From Microbacter sp049976245 (GTDB lineage Bacteria > Bacteroidota > Bacteroidia > Bacteroidales > Paludibacteraceae), in NCBI GenBank assembly GCA_049976245.1, contig JBMFIQ010000019.1:1-47200 (forward strand): DNA of 47,200 nt. The letters run 5' to 3'. This document shows positions 41,866-47,200 of the stretch, one piece after another. Under the pieces are notes generated by a model. The model worked only from the letters and a program-made list of their open reading frames with translations, was not told the origin of the DNA and did no database searches. The translations under genes were made by a program, and so were the position numbers. Numbering within the stretch: the stretch's first letter is position 1; every line of letters starts with the position of its first letter.

Positions 41866-43145
41866 TGAAATGGTTCTTTTTACTGTTGGTTCCTGTGATG
41901 TTGCATGCACAGCAGCCGGTGCAACACATCAGCCAGTTGTTTGATTCACTGAAAACGCATCCACACACGCTGGCTGATCAGCTGACGATGAAGCAAGCGA
42001 TAGCGGCACGTAATCAGGTGTACGGGCAATTGATACCGTCCGTTAGTGGATTTGGGGGGTATGATTATGCGTCGAATCCATCGCCCATGTTGCCTTTGCC
42101 CCCGAATGATCTTTTTGCGATGAAAGCAGACCCTACACAAGCGCAACCTTACAGCAAGAATATTTATAAGATTGGAGCAATTGCTTCGATGCCTATTTTT
42201 GTTATGTCGCTCTATTCAACGGCAGCTATGGCCAACAAGTTGTATCAGTCGGCCAAAGCGAGTGCTCAAATTAATTTGTTAAAAAACGAAGCCATATTGG
42301 TGAGTCTCAATGCCAATTTGCAATACATTCAATCATTGGAACAGGCGTTGGACGGAAAGAGAAAATCGCTGGAGAAAACCAAAGAGTTTGTTGTCATTGA
42401 AGTCAACAACGGACGCGCAGCGGGAGCCGACTTGTTGCGAATCAACAATGCATTGGACGATGCATCGGTGATGATCAACGACCTCGAGGTGCAGAAACAG
42501 CAAATCATTGCTTCTATTGCATCTTATACCGGTTTAACCATGACACAGCCGGTACCAATGGAGCAGGTAGGTACCTATCAGGTCGGCGACATGAAAGCGT
42601 TAGAACCTATTCAGAAAAAGGCGGAAGCCGATCGTTTGGCATTTCATGCCGAATGGCAAAAGTTGTTGCCTTCCATTGTGGCACAAGGAAGTTACAGTGA
42701 TAATTTTGCCAGGGCTTACAACAATAACCAATCCATTCACAACGATTACACCACGGTGGGTGTTGTGGTGAAGGTTCCTATTTTGGAAGCTGATCAATAT
42801 GCTCAAATTCGTCGCAGTCACTTGCAGGCCAAGTCCACTGAGAATGAATTGGATCAAACGCGATTGGATTTAACGGCGCAAGCTGCTCAATTGCAAAAGG
42901 ATTTGATGCTCTTGGACGGTTCCGTGCAACTTTACACACACAGCGTGAAAGACAAACAAGAATTGGTGGAAATTGCACGAAAAAGTTTTGAAATGGCTCA
43001 AATGAACATGACGGACTATCTAAAATATGAAGATGACTTAACATTGGAACAATCCAATTTATACAAAAGCATATCACAAAAATGGCAAACGTTGGTACAG
43101 TTAGCAGTAATTTACGGAAATAATATAGAGGAGATTGTAAAATGA
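41859..43145 (+). CDS. TolC-family outer-membrane efflux channel
   Basis: From ATG 41859 the protein is 428 residues with signal peptide MKMKWFFLLLVPVMLHAQ. A TTG at 41826 would only lengthen the signal. Long amphipathic helices follow in two related halves (SAKASAQINLLKNEAILVSLNANLQYIQS... and EKTENELDQTRLDLTAQAAQLQKDL-like), typical of TolC/OEP proteins. It forms the trimeric outer-membrane duct for the pump encoded downstream. The adaptor gene starts in its stop codon (43142-43145). The start codon sits in the last hairpin of repeat copy G. Confidence 0.9.
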   Translation: MKMKWFFLLLVPVMLHAQQPVQHISQLFDSLKTHPHTLADQLTMKQAIAARNQVYGQLIPSVSGFGGYDYASNPSPMLPLPPNDLFAMKADPTQAQPYSKNIYKIGAIASMPIFVMSLYSTAAMANKLYQSAKASAQINLLKNEAILVSLNANLQYIQSLEQALDGKRKSLEKTKEFVVIEVNNGRAAGADLLRINNALDDASVMINDLEVQKQQIIASIASYTGLTMTQPVPMEQVGTYQVGDMKALEPIQKKAEADRLAFHAEWQKLLPSIVAQGSYSDNFARAYNNNQSIHNDYTTVGVVVKVPILEADQYAQIRRSHLQAKSTENELDQTRLDLTAQAAQLQKDLMLLDGSVQLYTHSVKDKQELVEIARKSFEMAQMNMTDYLKYEDDLTLEQSNLYKSISQKWQTLVQLAVIYGNNIEEIVK

Positions 43146-44191
43146 CACGAAAACAAATCATTCAATTATCCATCGTCATTTTGATTTTGGCAGGTGGAAT
43201 CATTGCAATACGGAGAGCAGCCATGAAAGATCGTTTAATGCCTATTGCAAAAACGTACGATATTACGGTCAACGTAATTAAACCCCAGATGAAACAGCTC
43301 ACCTTGACACTACCTTATCTTGCTGTGACACAGAATGATCAGGATGTGATGCTGGCTTCAAAAATTAGTGCGAGGGTACTTTATGTCGTTCAGAGCGGCA
43401 ACATGGTACGGAAAGGACAAATCGTTGCCAGATTGGATAATACCAGTGTTGAAACGAGTCGCAAGAGTGTTCTTTCGCAAATCGCTTCGACCAATACGGC
43501 GTTGAAAAATCTTCAGGCTACGCACAAACGTACTCTGGAATTATTGGCCGTGAAGGGAGCCTCTATTGAGCAATCGGAAAACGAAGAAAGCAGTTTGGCT
43601 GCCTTGGAAGCTCAATTGGAGTCTCTGAAGCAGAATTTAAATGATGTGAACAACACCATGACCTATGCCACGATCACATCGCCGGTGGACGGTGTTGTCT
43701 CCAAAAACATCATGAATGTGGGCGATATGGCCATGCCCGGCCTGCCGGTGATTAGTGTAAGCGCCGACAAAGATTTTTATTTGATGGTGTATGTGCCTTC
43801 CAATTTAAAAGTCTATGGAGTTGAAGTCAATAATAAATCATACACAGCCACACCACTCAACACGACGTTGAATGGATTGGAAGCTTACAAAGTAAATGTG
43901 GATGTCTCCGGCATGACGACAGGTGAAAAAGTTGAAGTAAATGTTGTTGTCTTTCAAGGCACTGGCATTGAACTTCCCTTTGATGCCATTTTAAATCGGA
44001 ATGGCGAAAATTATGTCTTGGTAAAGAATCAGAATAAAGCGGTTCCAGTACAAGTCACTATCGTTCAAAGTGGTGACCAAGGAGCCGTTGTAAGTAACAC
44101 TGAATTGCAAGGGAAAGAATTGGTAGTGGCCAAACAAGACATTTTGTTAAACCTGTTAACCGGCGCAACCATTAAAACTGTGGAGGAATAA
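43142..44191 (+). CDS. RND efflux periplasmic adaptor (membrane-fusion protein)
   Basis: A 349-residue protein anchored by one N-terminal helix (about 7-23), with no lipoprotein Cys. The barrel-sandwich halves flank a short coiled coil: ISARVLYVVQSGNMVRKGQIVARLDN (about 77-102) and ATITSPVDGVVSKNIMNVGDMAMPG (about 179-203), with the helical hairpin between. Beta-barrel and membrane-proximal domains follow. It links the RND pump to the TolC-like channel. Its ATG overlaps the channel-gene stop, and the pump gene begins 3 bp after its stop, so all three form one operon. Substrate unknown. Confidence 0.92.
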   Translation: MTRKQIIQLSIVILILAGGIIAIRRAAMKDRLMPIAKTYDITVNVIKPQMKQLTLTLPYLAVTQNDQDVMLASKISARVLYVVQSGNMVRKGQIVARLDNTSVETSRKSVLSQIASTNTALKNLQATHKRTLELLAVKGASIEQSENEESSLAALEAQLESLKQNLNDVNNTMTYATITSPVDGVVSKNIMNVGDMAMPGLPVISVSADKDFYLMVYVPSNLKVYGVEVNNKSYTATPLNTTLNGLEAYKVNVDVSGMTTGEKVEVNVVVFQGTGIELPFDAILNRNGENYVLVKNQNKAVPVQVTIVQSGDQGAVVSNTELQGKELVVAKQDILLNLLTGATIKTVEE

Positions 44192-44194
44192 ATT

Positions 44195-47100
44195 ATGTTT
44201 GATTATTTTTACAAACGACCTTACACCCTCTATTCGCTGATCACGGCATTTTTCATTGTGGGGTTGATCGCTTTGATCACACTTCCCAAGAACTTGTTCC
44301 CTGATTCAACGCCTCCGGAAGTAGTGGTCATTACACAAATACCAGGAGCTACGGCTCAAGTGTCAGCGAATACGGTTTCAAAACCCATCGAACAAGAAAT
44401 TGCTCGCTTGGGATTGGTTACGGACGTAAGTTCGGTGAATGTGGCAAACTTTTCGATTGTCAAAGCTGAATTTTCTTATAAAAAAGGGTTGGATGCTGCC
44501 GCAGTGGATGTATCCAATGCACTTTCCATAGCAAAAGCTAATCTTCCGGCCGGCGTAAATCCTGCCATTTATACCGTTGGTGATTTTACACTACCGGTGG
44601 ATGTTATTGCGCTTTCTCCTAAAGACAGCACCATGTCATTAGGCGATATTCGGAAAATTGCCGACAGTTACATCAAACCATATCTTTTGAGTTTAGGATT
44701 TGGTAATGTCGAAGTGTTTGGAGGTTACCAAACATCCATCAATGTGGAAGTTGATCCCTATAAAGCTAAATCATATAACGTTGATTTTCAAACGGTGTCT
44801 CAAGCTATTCAGACGTTGAATCACGATATGCCAATTGGCTTTATGAAAGGGGAAAATAATTTCTACACGCTTACATTCTACGGTGAAAAAGATGAAGTGG
44901 AACGATTGAAACAGATCAATGTGTTACCCAACGTTCGACTATCTGATATTGCCACGGTAAGTTGGGGATATGATAAACGAATGAGCGGATTTGTGGGTAA
45001 TGGCAAGCCTTCTATTGCATTAGCTATTGAACGTGCTCCGGGTGGTAGCGTTCTCGATGTAAGTAATGCGGCTCGTACTGCCATGAAAAAGTTGGAAGTA
45101 CAATATCCAAACGTTCATTTTGAGATAGCAGACACACAACGTGATTTGATTCAGTTATCAAATGATAACATGTTAGTTGCTCTTCGGGATGCCATTTTTT
45201 ATACGTTGATTGTGATTCTCTTTTTCTTGGGAAATTTCAAAGCCATTATTGCAGCGGCTATCACCATCCCGATGGTGTTCTTCTCAACAATGGCAGTTAT
45301 TTGGCTGACAGGAGGCAGCCTCAACATTGTAATTTACACAGCCATTATCCTGGCCTTAGGTATGTTGACCGATAATGCGGTAGTGGTGCTGGAAAATATT
45401 GAACGGCACCTAACCGAATTGAAAGAGGATTTGCAAACTGCCATTCAAAAGGGAACAAAAGAAGTTATCGGTCCAATTTGGTCAGGAACGCTGGCTACCA
45501 TTGCCATTGTCTTCCCGTTGATGTTTGTGGGCGGATTCCCTCAAAAGATTTTTCAACCGTTGATCTTCACGTTGATTATCGCTCTTTTGGTCTCCTTCTT
45601 CTTGTCTATCACCTTTATTCCAAAATTGTTGGAAGTGCTCTATAAAAAAGGCGTTCGTAAGTCGAAAGTGGAATTGTGGTTTGACAAAATGTATAACAAT
45701 TCGCTGGGACGACTCATCGAACCCTATGTTGGGGTGATACGTTATTCCAACACCAAGAACAAACTTTGGAGACGTATGTTATTGTCAGTCGGCGTTCTGG
45801 TAATTTTATTGTTCAGCTTTAAAACGATCATGCCCATTATTGGACGGGATGCCATGCCGCCAATGGACACCGGTATCATCAAAGCACAAATAAAATTCAG
45901 CTCCAACGAAACGGTGAATAGTGCAGAAGCAAAATTAGAACCTTTCTTAACATGGTTGCAAAAACAGCCTTGGGTGGTCAGAAGTTCAGTTGCTTTGGGC
46001 AATGAAAAAGACGTGATGAGTTTAGGTAGTGGCAACCTCCCTTCGGAAGCAACCATGACCATCGATTGCGTCGATCGTTTCCATCGTAAACAGACAGTTT
46101 GGCAACTTGAAAATACCATTCGTGATAAATTGTCCACGTTGGAAGGCGTGAAACAAAATGATGTTTTCGATTTTGGTGCCACGGCTTTATCAACTATCAA
46201 AGCTCCGTTGGATGTGCGGCTTGAATCGCCATTCTTAGATGGATTACCTTCCAAAGCGCTGCAAGTTCAACAGGCGTTGAAAGATGTAAGAGGTCTAACC
46301 TCGCTATCAACCAGTTGGAATAAAGATTTCACCGAAATTGTACTTAATATCGACGAAAACAAGGCGTTAAGTTATGGAGTCACTCCTTACCAAATTGCGA
46401 TGCAGATTCCGGTGAGAGGACAGATTGTAGGGTTAAATGCCGATCTGCAGTCGTTGACCGAACAACCGCTGCGACTCTATTTGAAAGGGAAATTCGGGTC
46501 TGATATTCAATCAATTCGTCTTTTGCCAATCAACACGCCAATGGGAGAAGTGCCTTTAGCACAATTGGCTACCGTTTCAACCAATTTGACGTATGCCAAG
46601 ATTGAACGGGATCAGTTGATGTATAGTGTCGATGTTAATGGCTATCGTTCAGTTCGACCGGTAAGTAAAATCACAGCCGATGCAGAACAAGCGCTTAAAA
46701 ATGTAAAAACCGATGCCGATGTTCAAATCACTCAACAAGGGGATGTGGTTCAAATCAACGACAGTACTTCTCGAATGTTGAAAGCCATTGGGTTTGGCGT
46801 TATCATCTTGATCATGGTATTGATTTCTATCTACCGTTCTGTGAAAATGTCCTTCATTATGATTGCAGTGTTGCCGCTTTCGTTGATTGGAGCAGCATGG
46901 GGCATGTTGCTGTTTGGAAAACCAAGCTGTATGCCAAGTCTTTTAGGGATATTGCTACTCTTTGGAATCATTATAAAGAATGCGGTCTTGCTCATCGACT
47001 TCTATCAAAAGTACAAGGATGGTGGAGAATCGCCTTACGACAGTGCGGTGGAAAGTGTGCGTATCCGTTTCCGTCCAGTCATGATGACTGCTTTTGGTAC

Positions 47101-47200
47101 CATTGCCGGCATGATTCCTATCGCTTTGCAACAAGCTGTCGGTTTGGAACGGTTAAGTCCGTTGGCTGATGTGGCAATTGGCGGATTGCTGATTGGCACA
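44195..47200 (+). CDS. RND efflux pump inner-membrane subunit, 3' end outside window
   Basis: An open frame of 1002 codons runs from ATG 44195 to the window end without a stop; about 20-50 residues should be missing. The start MFDYFYKRPYTLYSLITAFF is the first membrane helix. TM4 carries GMLTDNAVVVLENIER (from 389) with Asp393 and Asn394 where AcrB has two Asp. TM10 has IIIKNAVLLIDF with Lys928. These are the proton-relay positions of RND pumps. With HAE1-like spacing, it probably exports drugs, bile-type or hydrophobic compounds, not metals, but this is inference. No dedicated regulator is adjacent. Confidence 0.93.
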   Translation, partial: MFDYFYKRPYTLYSLITAFFIVGLIALITLPKNLFPDSTPPEVVVITQIPGATAQVSANTVSKPIEQEIARLGLVTDVSSVNVANFSIVKAEFSYKKGLDAAAVDVSNALSIAKANLPAGVNPAIYTVGDFTLPVDVIALSPKDSTMSLGDIRKIADSYIKPYLLSLGFGNVEVFGGYQTSINVEVDPYKAKSYNVDFQTVSQAIQTLNHDMPIGFMKGENNFYTLTFYGEKDEVERLKQINVLPNVRLSDIATVSWGYDKRMSGFVGNGKPSIALAIERAPGGSVLDVSNAARTAMKKLEVQYPNVHFEIADTQRDLIQLSNDNMLVALRDAIFYTLIVILFFLGNFKAIIAAAITIPMVFFSTMAVIWLTGGSLNIVIYTAIILALGMLTDNAVVVLENIERHLTELKEDLQTAIQKGTKEVIGPIWSGTLATIAIVFPLMFVGGFPQKIFQPLIFTLIIALLVSFFLSITFIPKLLEVLYKKGVRKSKVELWFDKMYNNSLGRLIEPYVGVIRYSNTKNKLWRRMLLSVGVLVILLFSFKTIMPIIGRDAMPPMDTGIIKAQIKFSSNETVNSAEAKLEPFLTWLQKQPWVVRSSVALGNEKDVMSLGSGNLPSEATMTIDCVDRFHRKQTVWQLENTIRDKLSTLEGVKQNDVFDFGATALSTIKAPLDVRLESPFLDGLPSKALQVQQALKDVRGLTSLSTSWNKDFTEIVLNIDENKALSYGVTPYQIAMQIPVRGQIVGLNADLQSLTEQPLRLYLKGKFGSDIQSIRLLPINTPMGEVPLAQLATVSTNLTYAKIERDQLMYSVDVNGYRSVRPVSKITADAEQALKNVKTDADVQITQQGDVVQINDSTSRMLKAIGFGVIILIMVLISIYRSVKMSFIMIAVLPLSLIGAAWGMLLFGKPSCMPSLLGILLLFGIIIKNAVLLIDFYQKYKDGGESPYDSAVESVRIRFRPVMMTAFGTIAGMIPIALQQAVGLERLSPLADVAIGGLLIGT

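Noticed and set aside
45362..45400. RND pump Asp-to-Asn at the second TM4 acid as a broken proton relay
   Set aside because: DN at this site occurs in many working RND pumps; Asp393 and Lys928 are present.
44195..47200. RND gene as a truncated pseudogene
   Set aside because: The frame is open to the last base and ends in the expected GGLLIGT context; it is simply cut by the window edge.

Overview
The window is a chromosomal segment of a member of the Bacteroidota, most likely Bacteroidales. Many genes start 20-100 nt downstream of a TAnnTTTG box (the Bacteroidota -7 element), sometimes with TTG about 20 nt further upstream. The gene set agrees: DUF1599-DoxX-tpiA with 4-bp overlaps, an S16 protein with a long Ala/Lys/Glu tail, a kinase-less PASTA protein next to rluD, small outer-membrane beta-barrels with AQ-type signal peptides, and a RelA/SpoT protein with a ruined hydrolase site. 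No rRNA, tRNA, CRISPR array, IS element or prophage was seen.

Layout. 1-614: non-coding, with a 132-bp tandem duplication and a hairpin repeat. 615-5237 (minus): O-antigen type ABC exporter (wzm/wzt) with two glycosyltransferases; a four-helix-bundle gene flanked by inverted repeats sits between wzt and wzm, and the 3' third of wzt is much more A+T-rich than the rest. 5813-10474 (plus): an MFS transporter and three more glycosyltransferases. 10612-16974 (minus): PASTA protein - rluD - HD phosphohydrolase - SDR - RelA/SpoT, led by a promoter at 17012-17019. 17432-27863 (plus): housekeeping genes ispD, recG, ndk, an M23 peptidase, rpsP, DUF1599, DoxX, tpiA and a PcrA/UvrD helicase. 27868-31848 (minus): a small beta-barrel, then deacetylase, GtrB/ArnC-like glycosyltransferase and GT87 membrane glycosyltransferase, a set whose logic resembles aminosugar modification of lipid A. 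32245-35660 (plus): TetR regulator, alginate-export-type outer-membrane channel, TauE/SafE permease, then an iron-sulfur flavoprotein. 36150-41377 (plus): a radical SAM protein, a dihydrolipoyl-dehydrogenase-like flavoprotein lacking the catalytic His, a beta-barrel and an unrecognised exported protein. 41859-47200 (plus): a TolC - adaptor - RND efflux operon cut by the window end.

The most unusual signal is a family of about 70-100 nt intergenic elements (copies near 61-133, 17194, 30461, 38033, 40458, 41423 and 41781). Several keep a hairpin closed by facing GA/GA dinucleotides while the bases of the inner stem change in a compensating way. Most then carry a second inverted repeat that ends on an ATGAA. 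In two copies that ATG is the start codon of a real gene. They look either like mobile palindromic repeats or like a repeated 5'-leader RNA switch.
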